A model generated the notes under the pieces. It saw nothing but the letters and a program-made list of their open reading frames with translations, was not told where the DNA came from and did not search any database. The position numbers and the translations under genes were made by a program. Positions 8,354-16,984 of a DNA stretch of 64,000 bases are shown here, piece by piece (position 1 is the first letter of the stretch; every line of letters begins with the position of its first letter). Source of the DNA: Methylobacterium nonmethylotrophicum (lineage in GTDB: Bacteria > Pseudomonadota > Alphaproteobacteria > Rhizobiales > Beijerinckiaceae); the NCBI RefSeq assembly GCF_004745635.1, contig NZ_SRLB01000012.1:62001-126000 (forward strand), given 5' to 3'.

Positions 8354-9622
8354 ATGACCGCACGACATCCGAGCCCGCCGGGCAGGGCGGCGCCGCGCCT
8401 CTCGGAGGACAGGCCCGACCTGGCCGCCGGCCTCGCCGCTGACACGGCCGCGCGCCTGCTGGCGATGCGCGTGGCGATGCTGCTCGTGCTGCTGGTCTCG
8501 GCCGCCTTGAGCGACGGCGTGCTGCATGCCGGGAGCCACTGGTTCATCCTCGGCGGCTACGCGGCGTCCTCGCTCTGGCTCGCGGTCACGGCGCGGCGGC
8601 GCAACAGCGCGCGGCTCGCCTGGATCGCCACGCTCCTCGACGCGGCGCTCGCGGCCTACATCGTGCTCGAATACATGATGGCGGCGGCCGACACCGCCGA
8701 CGAGCACGGCACGATGGCGAGCCGGCTGCCGGCCTTCCTGCTGCTGCTCGAATCCGGCCTGACCCTGCGGCCGCGCCACACGGCGGTGTTCGCGGCCGTG
8801 GTCGCGGGGGTGTGGTCCGGGGCGCTCGGCCTCGGCCTGCTGGACCCCGGCCTCGGCCTGCCGCCGGCGGGGCCGCAGCTCTTCGGGCTCCTGTCCTTCC
8901 TGGTGGCGAGCGCCTTCGTGATCGAGGGGGTGACGCGCCTGCACCGGGGCGTCGCCGCGATGCTGCGCCTGGAGCACGAGCGGGCGAGCCTCGCGCGCTT
9001 CGTGCCGGCGGGCATCGACCTCGTGCACCGCGACGGGCCGACGGCGCTCCAGCCCCGCCACGCCTGCCTGCTCGCCCTCGACATCCGCGGCTTCTCGGCC
9101 CTGACCCGGCGCTGGGGCGAGGACCGGGTGGTGGGCTGGCTCCTGGCGGTGCGGGCGCTCGTGCACGCCGCCGTGACCGAGCACGGCGGCCTCGTCGACA
9201 AGTATGTCGGCGACGGGGTGCTGGCGCAGTTCGTCGACGGGGCGCCGGCCGAGCAGGCGGCGGCGGCGCTCGCCTGCGTGCGGGAGATCGCGGAGCGGAT
9301 GGAGCAGATGAACGAGACCCGCCGGCGGGAGGGGCTGCCGCCCCTCGCGCTCACCGCCTCCCTGCATGCCGGCGAGGTGCTGGTCGGGGTGCTCGACGAC
9401 GGGGCCCGGGCCGAGTTCACGGTGCTGGGACCCGCCATGAACGCGCTCGCCCGGATCGAGGCCCGGGCCAAGCGCGAGAACCTGCCGGTCGCGGTCTCGA
9501 AGCGCGTCCTGCGGCTCCTCGGCCCCGCGGCGCCGCCGGCCCGACGGCTGCCGCGCCGCCCGGGCGAGGAGGATTGCCCGGACCTGTTCGGCCTCGACCC
9601 CCTGACGGCGGTCGCGTCGTGA
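8354..9622 (+). CDS. Membrane-bound class III adenylate/guanylate cyclase
   Basis: A 422-residue protein with about five or six hydrophobic segments in residues 35-200 and a C-terminal class III nucleotide cyclase domain (about 220-375). Visible catalytic features are the first metal-binding Asp in LALDIRGFSALT (near 240), the second in DKYVGDGV (near 283) with the base-selecting Lys just before it, Thr at the second base-selecting position, and the Asn and Arg of the transition-state motif in GPAMNALARIEA. Lys plus Thr suggests an adenylate cyclase. The usual Asp after the glycine of that motif is Pro. The TGA overlaps the GTG start of the amidoligase gene by 3 nt, so the two are coupled. 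Confidence 0.85.
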   Translation: MTARHPSPPGRAAPRLSEDRPDLAAGLAADTAARLLAMRVAMLLVLLVSAALSDGVLHAGSHWFILGGYAASSLWLAVTARRRNSARLAWIATLLDAALAAYIVLEYMMAAADTADEHGTMASRLPAFLLLLESGLTLRPRHTAVFAAVVAGVWSGALGLGLLDPGLGLPPAGPQLFGLLSFLVASAFVIEGVTRLHRGVAAMLRLEHERASLARFVPAGIDLVHRDGPTALQPRHACLLALDIRGFSALTRRWGEDRVVGWLLAVRALVHAAVTEHGGLVDKYVGDGVLAQFVDGAPAEQAAAALACVREIAERMEQMNETRRREGLPPLALTASLHAGEVLVGVLDDGARAEFTVLGPAMNALARIEARAKRENLPVAVSKRVLRLLGPAAPPARRLPRRPGEEDCPDLFGLDPLTAVAS

Positions 9623-10590
9623 CCGACCTCCGCACGAGCGAGTTCCGTATGCCCGAGTCCTCCGTGTCCGAGTCTCCTTTGCCCAAATCCCCCTCGCCCG
9701 AATTCCGCCTCCCGCCCCGGCCCCTGCAGGCCGACGGGAGGCCGCGCCGGGTCGGCGTCGAGATCGAGTTCATCGGCCCCTCGGCCCGGCTCGCCGCGAC
9801 GGCGCTCGCCGCCGGCCTCGGCGGGCGCCTCGCCGAGGAGGACCCGCACGCCTTCCGGCTCGAGGGCACGGCGCTCGGCGACATCCGGGTCGAGCTCGAC
9901 CTGCGCGCCGCCCATCCGCAGCGCCGGGCGCAGGTCCCCGGCGTGGTGCCCGGCCTGCCGGTCCGCGCCGCCGGCCGCTCCCTGGCCGCGCTCCTGAGCC
10001 CGGTGGTGCCGCGCGAGGTGATCACCGGCCCGCTTCCCCTCGCGCAGCTGCCGGAGGTCGACCGGCTGGCCGCCCTGCTGCAGGGCGCCGGCGGGCGGGG
10101 ACGCGGGGCGGTGCTGCTCGGCTCGCTCGGCCTGCACTTCAACGTCGAGCCGCCGGATTGTGAGGCCGCGACGCTCACAGGCCTGCTGCAGGCCTATCTC
10201 CGGTCCGAGCCGGCCCTGCGCAAGGCGACCGCCGCGGGAGGCTTCCTGGCCGCCCGCGGGCTGCCGCCGCCGTTTCCCGCAGCTTACGTCGCCCAGGTGC
10301 TCGACCCCGGCTACCGGCCCGACCTCGACGGCCTCGCCCGCGACTACCTCGCCGCCAACCCGACCCGCCACCGCGGCCTCGACCTGCTGCCGATCCTCGC
10401 CCACCGCGACGAGGCCGGCGTGCGGGCGGCGCTGCCGCCGGACGAGAAGGTGAGCCCCCGCCCGGTGCTGCATTACCGGCTGCCCCAGGCGCATATCGGC
10501 CTGGCCGGCTGGAGCCTGGCGCCGGCCTGGAACCTGTGGGTCGGGGTGGAGGAACTGGCGGAGGAGATGGGGGCGCTCGCGGGACGGTGA
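9619..10590 (+). CDS. Amidoligase family protein (ATP-grasp-related)
   Basis: A 323-residue member of the amidoligase family, ATP-dependent COOH-NH2 ligases related to glutamine synthetase-like and gamma-glutamylcysteine ligases. Diagnostic segments are RRVGVEIEFIGPS near residue 47, the FNVEPP segment in the middle and the C-terminal WSLAPAWNLWVGVEELAEEM. The N-terminal 35 residues are Ser/Pro-rich and repetitive (PESS, SESP, KSPSP). The GTG start at 9619 overlaps the TGA of the cyclase gene; ATG 9649 is an alternative start. Amidoligases usually sit beside peptide-modifying or glutamine amidotransferase genes, so translational coupling to a nucleotide cyclase is unusual. The substrate is unknown. 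Confidence 0.75.
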   Translation: MTDLRTSEFRMPESSVSESPLPKSPSPEFRLPPRPLQADGRPRRVGVEIEFIGPSARLAATALAAGLGGRLAEEDPHAFRLEGTALGDIRVELDLRAAHPQRRAQVPGVVPGLPVRAAGRSLAALLSPVVPREVITGPLPLAQLPEVDRLAALLQGAGGRGRGAVLLGSLGLHFNVEPPDCEAATLTGLLQAYLRSEPALRKATAAGGFLAARGLPPPFPAAYVAQVLDPGYRPDLDGLARDYLAANPTRHRGLDLLPILAHRDEAGVRAALPPDEKVSPRPVLHYRLPQAHIGLAGWSLAPAWNLWVGVEELAEEMGALAGR

Positions 10591-10691
10591 CGCCGCCGGC
10601 CCGCCGGGCGCGGGGTTCGTGCAAGGATGCAAGCCCACCCTTGCACCGCTGCGCATTTCAAACGCGACCCTCCGCCTCCATCTTGGCCGGC

Positions 10692-11717
10692 ATGACACAC
10701 GCCCTGCAATTCGGCCTCGACACGTTCGGGGATGTCACCGCCCGGAACGGCGAGCCCGTGGCCCACGGCCAGGTCATCCGCGACGTGGTCGCGGAGGGGA
10801 TCCTGGCCGAGGAGGTCGGGCTCGACTTCTTCGGCATCGGCGAGCACCACCGCGAGGATTTTTCCGTCTCCTCGCCCGAGATGGTGCTGGCGGCGATCGC
10901 CGCGCGCACGGAGCGCATCCGCCTCGGCTCGGCCGTGACGGTGCTGAGCTCCGACGATCCGGTCCGGGTCTTCCAGCGCTTCTCGACCCTGCAGGGCCTC
11001 TCGAACGGCCGCGCCGAGGTGATCCTCGGCCGCGGCTCGTTCACCGAGTCGTTCCCGCTCTTCGGCTACGCGCTGGACCAGTACGAGACCCTGTTCGAGG
11101 AGAAGCTCGACCTGTTCGCGGCCCTGATCGCCGGCGGGCCGGTGACCTGGCAGGGCACCACCCGGGCGCCGCTCGCAAACCAGAGCGTCTTCCCGACGCC
11201 GGAGACGCCGCTCACCACCTGGATCGGGGTCGGCGGCAGCCCGAACTCGGTGGTGCGGGCGGTCCATTACGACCTGCCCCTGATGCTCGCCATCATCGGG
11301 GGCGAGCCGCAGCGGTTCCGCCCCTACGTCGACCTCTACCACCGGGCCTGCGCCCAGCTCGGCCGCACCGTGCGGCCGATCGGCGTGCATTCCCCGGGCT
11401 ATGTCGGCGAGACCGACGCCGGCGCCCGCGAAGAGTTCTTCGCCGATTACAAGCGCATGCGCGACCGCATCGGCGCCGAGCGCGGCTGGCCGCCGATGAC
11501 GCGCCAGGAATTCGACCGCGAGGCCGATCACGGCTCGCTCTACATCGGCAGCCCGGAGACGGTGGCGCGGAAGATCGCCGCGACGGTGAAGGGGCTCAGC
11601 CTGGGGCGCTTCCAGCTCAAGTACAGCGCCGGCCCGCTGCCGCACGACCGCCTGATGCGCTCGATCGCACTCTACGGCACCAAGGTGGCGCCGCTGGTGC
11701 GCGAGATGCTGGGGTGA
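10692..11717 (+). CDS. LLM class flavin-dependent oxidoreductase
   Basis: A 341-residue bacterial luciferase-like monooxygenase-fold protein, cytoplasmic, predicted to use reduced FMN. The TIM-barrel pattern is clear: GLDTFGDV at the N-terminus, DFFGIGEHHREDF near residue 49, RIRLGSAVTVLSSDDPVRVFQRFSTLQGLSNGR in residues 75-110, LGRGSFTES, and the C-terminal GSPETVARKI nucleotide-site helix. It looks monocistronic, 101 bp after the amidoligase gene, and is followed by two strong hairpins before the convergent transporter operon. Members of this family act on many substrates and nothing nearby identifies this one. Confidence 0.88.
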   Translation: MTHALQFGLDTFGDVTARNGEPVAHGQVIRDVVAEGILAEEVGLDFFGIGEHHREDFSVSSPEMVLAAIAARTERIRLGSAVTVLSSDDPVRVFQRFSTLQGLSNGRAEVILGRGSFTESFPLFGYALDQYETLFEEKLDLFAALIAGGPVTWQGTTRAPLANQSVFPTPETPLTTWIGVGGSPNSVVRAVHYDLPLMLAIIGGEPQRFRPYVDLYHRACAQLGRTVRPIGVHSPGYVGETDAGAREEFFADYKRMRDRIGAERGWPPMTRQEFDREADHGSLYIGSPETVARKIAATVKGLSLGRFQLKYSAGPLPHDRLMRSIALYGTKVAPLVREMLG

Positions 11718-11724
11718 TACCGCC

Positions 11725-11836
11725 GCGCCTTCGAACGGATTCGTTCGAAGGCGCAAGGCAAGCCCGAACGGGTCCGCGCCGCAGGCGCCAGGCGCTGATG
11801 CGCCGGACATCTTCGCATCGACATGTCGATGCGAAG
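11725..11836. terminator. Two perfect hairpins between convergent genes
   Basis: The first hairpin has a 12-bp perfect stem (GCGCCTTCGAAC at 11725-11736, GTTCGAAGGCGC at 11743-11754, loop GGATTC). The second is a 26-bp perfect palindrome at 11811-11836 built on CTTCGCATCGACA. They lie between the oxidoreductase gene (+) and the iron permease gene (-), where a bidirectional terminator is expected. There is no T-run. Confidence 0.6.
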
Positions 11837-11853
11837 GCACGAGGGTATGAGGC

Positions 11854-13638
11854 TCAGCGCGCCTTCGGGGTCGAGACCCGCAGGAGCAGGGCCACCGGCA
11901 GGAGGCCGACCGCGACGATCAGCAGGGCGGCGACGGCGCCGTCCTCGTAGGTGCCGCGGGCGGCCTCGCCGTAGAGGTGGGTCGCCAGGGTCTCGACGTT
12001 GAGCGGCCGCAGGATCAGGGTCGCGGGCAGCTCCTTGACGCAGTCGACGAAGACCAGGAGGGCGCCGCCCAGCACCGCCGGCCAGGTCAGCGGCAGGTGG
12101 ACCTGCGCCAGGGCGCCGGCCGGGCCGCGGCCGAGGATCCGGGCGGCGTCGCCGAGCGAGCGCGGCACCCGGGCGAGGCCGGCCTCGCTGCTGCCCGCGG
12201 TGACGGCGAGGAAGCGCACCACGTAGGCGTAGACCAGCGCCGCCCCGGTGCCGAGGCCCATCGCGGCGAGCGGAAAGCCTGTGAGCGCCCGGCTCGCCCC
12301 GTCGAGCAGGCCGTCGAGGGCGGCGAGCGGCGGCAGGAGGCCGATCGCCAGGATCGCGCCCGGCACCGCGTAGCCGAAGGTGGCGCAGCGCAGCAGGAAC
12401 CCGCGCCAGCGCCCGCCGAGCAGCCGCGGGCCGGCCGCCACCACGAGGCCGAGGGCGGTCGCCACGAGGGTCGCGAGGCCGGCATACAGGAGGGTGTTGA
12501 GCCCCTCCGCCAGGATCGCCCCGGACAGGCCGGCGAAGTGCAGGCGCCGCCCCGCCTCGACCGCGAGGTAGCTCGCCGGCGCCAGGAAGCCCAGCGCGAC
12601 CGGCACGAGGCCGAGGGCGGGCGCGGCCAGCGCCGCCGGTCCGGCGAGGACCGTACGGCTCATCCGCCGCGGGCGCTGCGCCGCCGCCGCGTAGCCGCGC
12701 CCGCGCCGGGCGGCGCGCTCGACCGCGATCAGCCCGAGGCAGGCCCCGAGCATGACGAGCGCCAGGCCGGCGGCCCCCGGCAGGTCCGAGCGGTTGACCC
12801 AGGTGTCGTAGATCGAGACCGTGAGGGTGCGGACCCCCAGGAATTCCGCCGCCCCGATGTCGTTGAGGGCTTCCAGCAGCGCCAGGCTGGCGCCCAGCGC
12901 GATGGCGGGGCGGGCGAGCGGCAGGGCTACCCGAAAAAACACCGCCGAAGGCCCCGCCCCGAGGCTGCGCCCGGCCTCGACCAGGGTCGCCGACTGCATC
13001 AGGAACAGCGCCCGGGTCGGCAGGTAGACGTAGGGATAGAGCACGAAGCCGAGGAGCAGGATGCAGCCCGGCAGCGAGCGCAGGTCCGGCAGCATCAGGT
13101 CGCGCGGGCGGGCATAGCCGAGGGCGGCGCGCAGCGCGCTCTGCACCGGGCCGACCGGGTGCAGCAGGTCGAGATAGGCGTAGGCCGCGATGTAGGTCGG
13201 CACGGCCAGCGGCAGCAGCAGCGCCCAGTCGAGCAGGCGCCGTCCCGGGAACTCGTAGGCCGCGACGAGCCAGGCCGCCCCGGTGCCGACGAGCACCACG
13301 ACGAGCCCGACCCCGGCGAGGAGCAGGCCGGTCTCCCGGAGCGCCGGGGGCAGGACATGGGCGAGGAGGTGGGGCCACAGCCCGCCGGAGCCCTGCAGCG
13401 CCTCGAGCCCGAGCGCCGCGACCGGGGCCAGGACCAGGAGGGCGGTCAGGCCGGCGGCGAGGCTCCAGGCCCGCAGCCACGGGCCCCGCGACCGGGCGGC
13501 CGGACCGGGCCGGGAGGTCCGGCGCCAAGCCGGCAGCCAAGGACCGCGCAGCCAAGGACCCCGCGACCGGGTCGCCGGCCCCGCCGGCACGAATGCTCCT
13601 CCCTCCACGGTGCTCGCCTGCTCCGGTCGTGACGCCAC
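11854..13638 (-). CDS. Iron(III) ABC transporter permease (fused two-domain, FbpB-like)
   Basis: A 594-residue inner-membrane permease with about twelve hydrophobic segments. It consists of two successive permease units, as in the FbpB/ThiP class, each with an EAA-like cytoplasmic loop (for example EAGRSLGAGPSAVFFRVALPLARPAI and LGDAARILGRGPAGALAQVHLPLTW). It is the third gene of a same-strand unit, 31 bp after the binding-protein gene. The GTG start at 13638 gives a charged N-terminus of about 50 residues with three RGPWL copies, reflecting a small DNA duplication, before the first membrane helix. That start is uncertain because no ribosome-binding site is evident. Confidence 0.85.
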   Translation of the reverse strand: MASRPEQASTVEGGAFVPAGPATRSRGPWLRGPWLPAWRRTSRPGPAARSRGPWLRAWSLAAGLTALLVLAPVAALGLEALQGSGGLWPHLLAHVLPPALRETGLLLAGVGLVVVLVGTGAAWLVAAYEFPGRRLLDWALLLPLAVPTYIAAYAYLDLLHPVGPVQSALRAALGYARPRDLMLPDLRSLPGCILLLGFVLYPYVYLPTRALFLMQSATLVEAGRSLGAGPSAVFFRVALPLARPAIALGASLALLEALNDIGAAEFLGVRTLTVSIYDTWVNRSDLPGAAGLALVMLGACLGLIAVERAARRGRGYAAAAQRPRRMSRTVLAGPAALAAPALGLVPVALGFLAPASYLAVEAGRRLHFAGLSGAILAEGLNTLLYAGLATLVATALGLVVAAGPRLLGGRWRGFLLRCATFGYAVPGAILAIGLLPPLAALDGLLDGASRALTGFPLAAMGLGTGAALVYAYVVRFLAVTAGSSEAGLARVPRSLGDAARILGRGPAGALAQVHLPLTWPAVLGGALLVFVDCVKELPATLILRPLNVETLATHLYGEAARGTYEDGAVAALLIVAVGLLPVALLLRVSTPKAR

Positions 13639-13669
13639 GCGACGACGGCCCCCGCGGGGGCCGGAAGCC

Positions 13670-14737
13670 CTACCGGTCGAACCCGACCTTGTCGACGAGC
13701 AGGCTTGCCGCCTTGCGGTTGCGGGCGATCTCGACCAGCGCGGTGCCGTCGACCTTCAGCGGCCCGAGGGCGGCGAGGAGCGGGTCGACCGTAACGCCGG
13801 GCTTCACCGGGTACTCGTAATCGGCCTTGGCGTAGAGCGCCTGCGCGTCGTCGGAGGCGAGGTATTCGAGCAGCTTGACGGCGTTGTCGCGGTTGGGCGC
13901 CGACTTGGCCACCACCGCGCCCGAGACGTTGACGTGGGTGCCGCCACCCTGGAAGGTCGGCAGCACCACCTGGATGCCGTCGCCCCACTTCTTCTGCTCG
14001 GGCCCGCCGCGGCCGCTGCGCATCAGGCCGACATAGTAGGAATTGCCGAGGCCGAGGTCGCAGAGGTCGGCGACGATGTCGCGGGCGACGTCGCGGTCGC
14101 CGCCGGCGGCCTTGCGGGCGAGGTTGTCCTTGAGCCCGCGCAGCCAGGCCTCGGTCTTCGCCTCGCCGTGCTTGACCAGGAAGGCCGCGATCAGGGCGGT
14201 GTTGTAGGGGTGCTGGCCGGCCCGCAGGCAGACCTTGCCCTTCCATTTCGGGTCGGCGAGGTCCTCGTAGGTCAGCCCGCTCACGTCGCGCAGGTCCGGA
14301 TCGGCATAGGCCACCCGGGCGCGGGTCGAGAGGGCGAACCAGCGGCCCTCCGGGTCGCGCAAGTTCGCGGGGATCGCCGCCTCGAGCGTCTCCGAGCGCA
14401 CAGGCTGGGCGAGGTCGCGGTCGACGAGCTCGATCAGGTTGCCGATATCGACCGTCATCACGACGTCGGCGGCGGAGCGGGCGCCCTCGGCGGCGACGCG
14501 CTCGGCCAGGCCCTTGTCGACGAACACCGTGTTGACCTTGACGCCGCTCGCGGTGGTGAAGGCGTCGAGGAGCGGGCGGATCAGGCCGGGCTCGCGGGTG
14601 GTGTAGAGATTCACCTCGCGGGCGCCCTCCGGGGCGCCTTGTGCAAGAGCCCCTTGTGCAAGAGCGCCTTGAGCCCGGGCGGGGGCCGCGAGGGCGGTCA
14701 GGGCGATGACGCTGAGCACGGTGCGTGACAGGGACAA
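13670..14737 (-). CDS. Iron(III) ABC transporter periplasmic binding protein (FbpA/FutA-like)
   Basis: A periplasmic solute-binding protein of the ferric-iron family. I place the start at TTG 14737, where GGGAGG sits 7 nt upstream and a typical signal peptide follows (SLSRTVLSVIALTALAAPARAQ); a longer ATG reading from 14833 lacks a signal-peptide-like start. After the signal come three near-tandem QGALAQGALAQGAP repeats, then the mature domain (EVNLYTTREPGL...). The C-terminal lobe contains NSYYVGLMRSG, resembling the tyrosine-containing iron-ligand region of FbpA/Fut proteins. It lies between its ATPase (upstream) and permease (downstream). Ferric iron is inferred from family; no metal regulator site is certain. 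Confidence 0.85.
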   Translation of the reverse strand: MSLSRTVLSVIALTALAAPARAQGALAQGALAQGAPEGAREVNLYTTREPGLIRPLLDAFTTASGVKVNTVFVDKGLAERVAAEGARSAADVVMTVDIGNLIELVDRDLAQPVRSETLEAAIPANLRDPEGRWFALSTRARVAYADPDLRDVSGLTYEDLADPKWKGKVCLRAGQHPYNTALIAAFLVKHGEAKTEAWLRGLKDNLARKAAGGDRDVARDIVADLCDLGLGNSYYVGLMRSGRGGPEQKKWGDGIQVVLPTFQGGGTHVNVSGAVVAKSAPNRDNAVKLLEYLASDDAQALYAKADYEYPVKPGVTVDPLLAALGPLKVDGTALVEIARNRKAASLLVDKVGFDR

Positions 14738-14779
14738 GAGGGCGCCTCCCGATTGTGGCGCCCCCTTGAGAAGCAAACC

Positions 14780-14817
14780 TGAAACAAAAGCAAGCGCGTT
14801 AGATTTTAGTTGTTTCA
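14780..14817. promoter_or_regulatory. TGAAACAA/TTGTTTCA dyad upstream of the iron-binding protein gene
   Basis: Perfect 8-bp inverted repeat, TGAAACAA at 14780-14787 and TTGTTTCA at 14810-14817, in a short AT-rich patch 43 bp upstream of the TTG start. It could be an operator for the binding-protein gene or part of a stem-loop in the transcript from the ATPase gene. It does not match a Fur or Irr box that I can recognise. Confidence 0.35.
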
Positions 14818-14842
14818 ATGTAAGACGGCGCAAGTCTGCCGA

Positions 14843-15913
14843 CTACGCCGCCTCCTCGTCGGGCAGGACCAGGACCGCGTCCGGCACCAGCGTCAGACCG
14901 ACGGCGTCCCCCGGCCCGTAAGGGCCCGGCCCGGGGAGGCGGGCCCGCAGCGGCACGGAGACGCCCGGCACCGCGAGGTGGAGCAGGCTCGCCGCGCCCA
15001 GGAAGGTGCGGCGCGTCACCTGCGCGGCCGTACCGTCGCCCGGCTCGCCGACCCGCAGGGCCTCGGGCCGCAGGCAGACCCGCACCGCCGCGCCCTCGGG
15101 CAGGTGAGGGGCGGGGACCGGCCCGAGGGGCGTCCCGGCCCGGCCCCCCGCGACGCGGGCCGGGATCTCGGCCGCATCCGCCAGGAAGCGGGCGGCGAAC
15201 AGGCTCCCGGGGCGGCGGTAGAGCGCCTCGCCGGTGGCGACCTGGACGATGCGGCCGCGGTGCATCAGGGCGATGCGGGTCGCGACCGCCAGCGCCTCCT
15301 CGGGGTCGTGGGTCACCATCAGGGCGGTGGTGCCGGTGCGGCGCAGGAGCGCCACCGTGTCCTCCCGCACCCGGTCGCGCATGCGCCGGTCGAGGTTGGA
15401 GAACGGCTCGTCGAGGAGCAGGAGCCGCGGCCCCGGCGCGAGCGCCCGCACCAGCGCCACGCGCTGCTGCTCGCCGCCCGACAGGGTCTGGGGGTAGCTC
15501 GCGGCATGGGCCGAGAGGCCGACCTGCGCGAGGAGCTCGGAGGCCGCCTCGCGGGCCGCGGGCGGCTGGCCCTTCAGGCCGAAGCGGATGTTCTCCGCCA
15601 CCGTGAGGTGGGGAAAGAGGGCGTAGTCCTGGAACATCAGGCCGACGCCGCGGGCCTCGGGCGGCACGTCCGCACCGGCGCCGGCGACGAGGCGCCCGTC
15701 GAGCCGCACGGTGCCGGCATCCGGCGTCTCGAGCCCGGCCACCACCCGCAGGAGCGTGCTCTTGCCGCAGCCGGAATCGCCCAGCAGCGCCATCACCTCG
15801 CCGGGGCGGACGCTGAGCGAGACCCCGTCGAGGGCCTGCACCCGGCCGAAGCGGCAGGCCACGTCCTCCACCGCGAGCGCGGGGGCCGGGCGGGACGGGG
15901 CCGGATCGGTCAT
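14843..15913 (-). CDS. Iron(III) ABC transporter ATP-binding protein (FbpC-like)
   Basis: A 356-residue ABC ATPase. Walker A GDSGCGKST is near residue 40, the Q-loop in LMFQDYALFPHLTV near 90, the signature LSGGEQQRVALVRAL near 140, Walker B LLLLDEPFSNLD near 160 and the switch histidine in MVTHDPEEAL near 192. A C-terminal regulatory TOBE-like domain follows. The ATG at 15913 begins MTDPAPSRP. It is the first gene of the three-gene iron-type uptake unit (ATPase, binding protein, permease) on the minus strand and is divergent from the hypothetical gene at 16118. Confidence 0.9.
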   Translation of the reverse strand: MTDPAPSRPAPALAVEDVACRFGRVQALDGVSLSVRPGEVMALLGDSGCGKSTLLRVVAGLETPDAGTVRLDGRLVAGAGADVPPEARGVGLMFQDYALFPHLTVAENIRFGLKGQPPAAREAASELLAQVGLSAHAASYPQTLSGGEQQRVALVRALAPGPRLLLLDEPFSNLDRRMRDRVREDTVALLRRTGTTALMVTHDPEEALAVATRIALMHRGRIVQVATGEALYRRPGSLFAARFLADAAEIPARVAGGRAGTPLGPVPAPHLPEGAAVRVCLRPEALRVGEPGDGTAAQVTRRTFLGAASLLHLAVPGVSVPLRARLPGPGPYGPGDAVGLTLVPDAVLVLPDEEAA

Positions 15914-16043
15914 GCGGGGATCCTCGCGGGTCGGAGCGTCGCGCTCATACACGGGCCGGCCACGCCGGGCGAGGGCCGGCCCGCAGGGCCTTGCGCCGAT
16001 CCGGCACGGCGCGCCTCGCCGGACGGTCAATCGGGCGTTAAGC

Positions 16044-16058
16044 GGATTCGTCGAATCC
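16044..16058. promoter_or_regulatory. GGATTCG-T-CGAATCC palindrome in divergent promoter region
   Basis: A perfect 7-bp inverted repeat with a single central base, in the 204-bp divergent region between the iron-transporter ATPase (minus strand) and the hypothetical gene at 16118. It may be an operator; no regulator is assigned. Confidence 0.25.
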
Positions 16059-16117
16059 TCGCGCATCGCCGCGGCCTCAATCGGCCGCCGGCGGCGTGTC
16101 GCGGGGATGTGTGGCGT

Positions 16118-16555
16118 ATGCGTAACCTGTCGGGCCAAGAGGACGCCATCAACCAAGCAGGCGCCACCAAGGGGAGAACCGCCGCGGGCGGGACCGTGGT
16201 GGCGTTCCGGCGCCGGGAGCGGCCCGCGCCGGTGGAGCACGAGCTCGCGCCGAGCCCGCGGGTCGCCGCCGCGCGGCGCGACCAGCGCAGCCTGATGGAC
16301 ACGGTCTACGAGGCCGGCACCCTGCCGGTGGCGGCGGGCGACCGCGAGACCAAGCTCATCGCCTCGCGCCTGCTCGTCTACGGCTTCCTCACCATCGACG
16401 AGGTCGGCGAGGACGGCGCCACCCGCCGCCTGCGCCCCTCCGAGGCGGTCCGCGCCGGCCGCGAGCGCCCCTGGCGCCTGTCGCGGGCCTCGCGCGGGGT
16501 CAGCCTCTCGGTGCCGATCCCGGCGGTGGACGGGTTCCTGTTCGAGATGGCGTGA
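16118..16555 (+). CDS. Hypothetical protein, 145 aa
   Basis: I do not recognise this family. ATG 16118 gives a 145-residue soluble protein. The N-terminal half is basic and low in predicted structure (TVVAFRRRERPAP). The second half looks folded (DRETKLIASRLLVYGFLTIDEVGEDGATRRLRPSEAV) and ends SVPIPAVDGFLFEMA. ATG 16295, at MDTVYEAG, is a credible alternative start that would retain only the ordered part. No membrane segment or signal peptide is seen. It is divergent from the iron transporter genes and is followed by 429 bp without a gene. Confidence 0.55.
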   Translation: MRNLSGQEDAINQAGATKGRTAAGGTVVAFRRRERPAPVEHELAPSPRVAAARRDQRSLMDTVYEAGTLPVAAGDRETKLIASRLLVYGFLTIDEVGEDGATRRLRPSEAVRAGRERPWRLSRASRGVSLSVPIPAVDGFLFEMA

Positions 16556-16984
16556 GTCTGATCAGGGTTAACGCCAATGGCCGGGCCCGCGCGCCGGATC
16601 CGACACCCTGTGTGTCGTCGCGGGGCCGCGGAGCGGAACCCGGGATGCCGCAAAGACCGTTGACTCCGCCGGGAGGCGGGGTGAACCGCGTCCGAGGTGC
16701 CCGGCAAGCCCGCCGCCCCCTCCGAGGGAATTCTCCAACGCAACCGGAAGCCGGCTGCTCGCGGGACCGCCGGTGCACCTTGCCGGGACCGGCACCGAGA
16801 TCTGGCCGCGCACGCCTCCACGCCCCCCGCGAAAATTGACTTTCCGACCCGGATCACCGACACGGGCGCCCGCCGCGACCGGTGCCGGTCGGGTGGGCCG
16901 GCGCCGCGGGCGTCGGAATCCCCGGTTCGGAGCAGTGCATTGACGAGCCTTGCCGCCGGGCGCCGCCCCGGCCGCGCCGCCTCC
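16556..16984. other. Gene-less interval upstream of the glycosyltransferase trio
   Basis: No convincing gene. The interval presumably holds the promoter of the glycosyltransferase operon: a TTGACT hexamer at about 16847-16852 is a possible -35 element, but I see no clear -10. Possible upstream in-frame starts for the next gene (for example TTG 16940) fall here. Confidence 0.3.
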
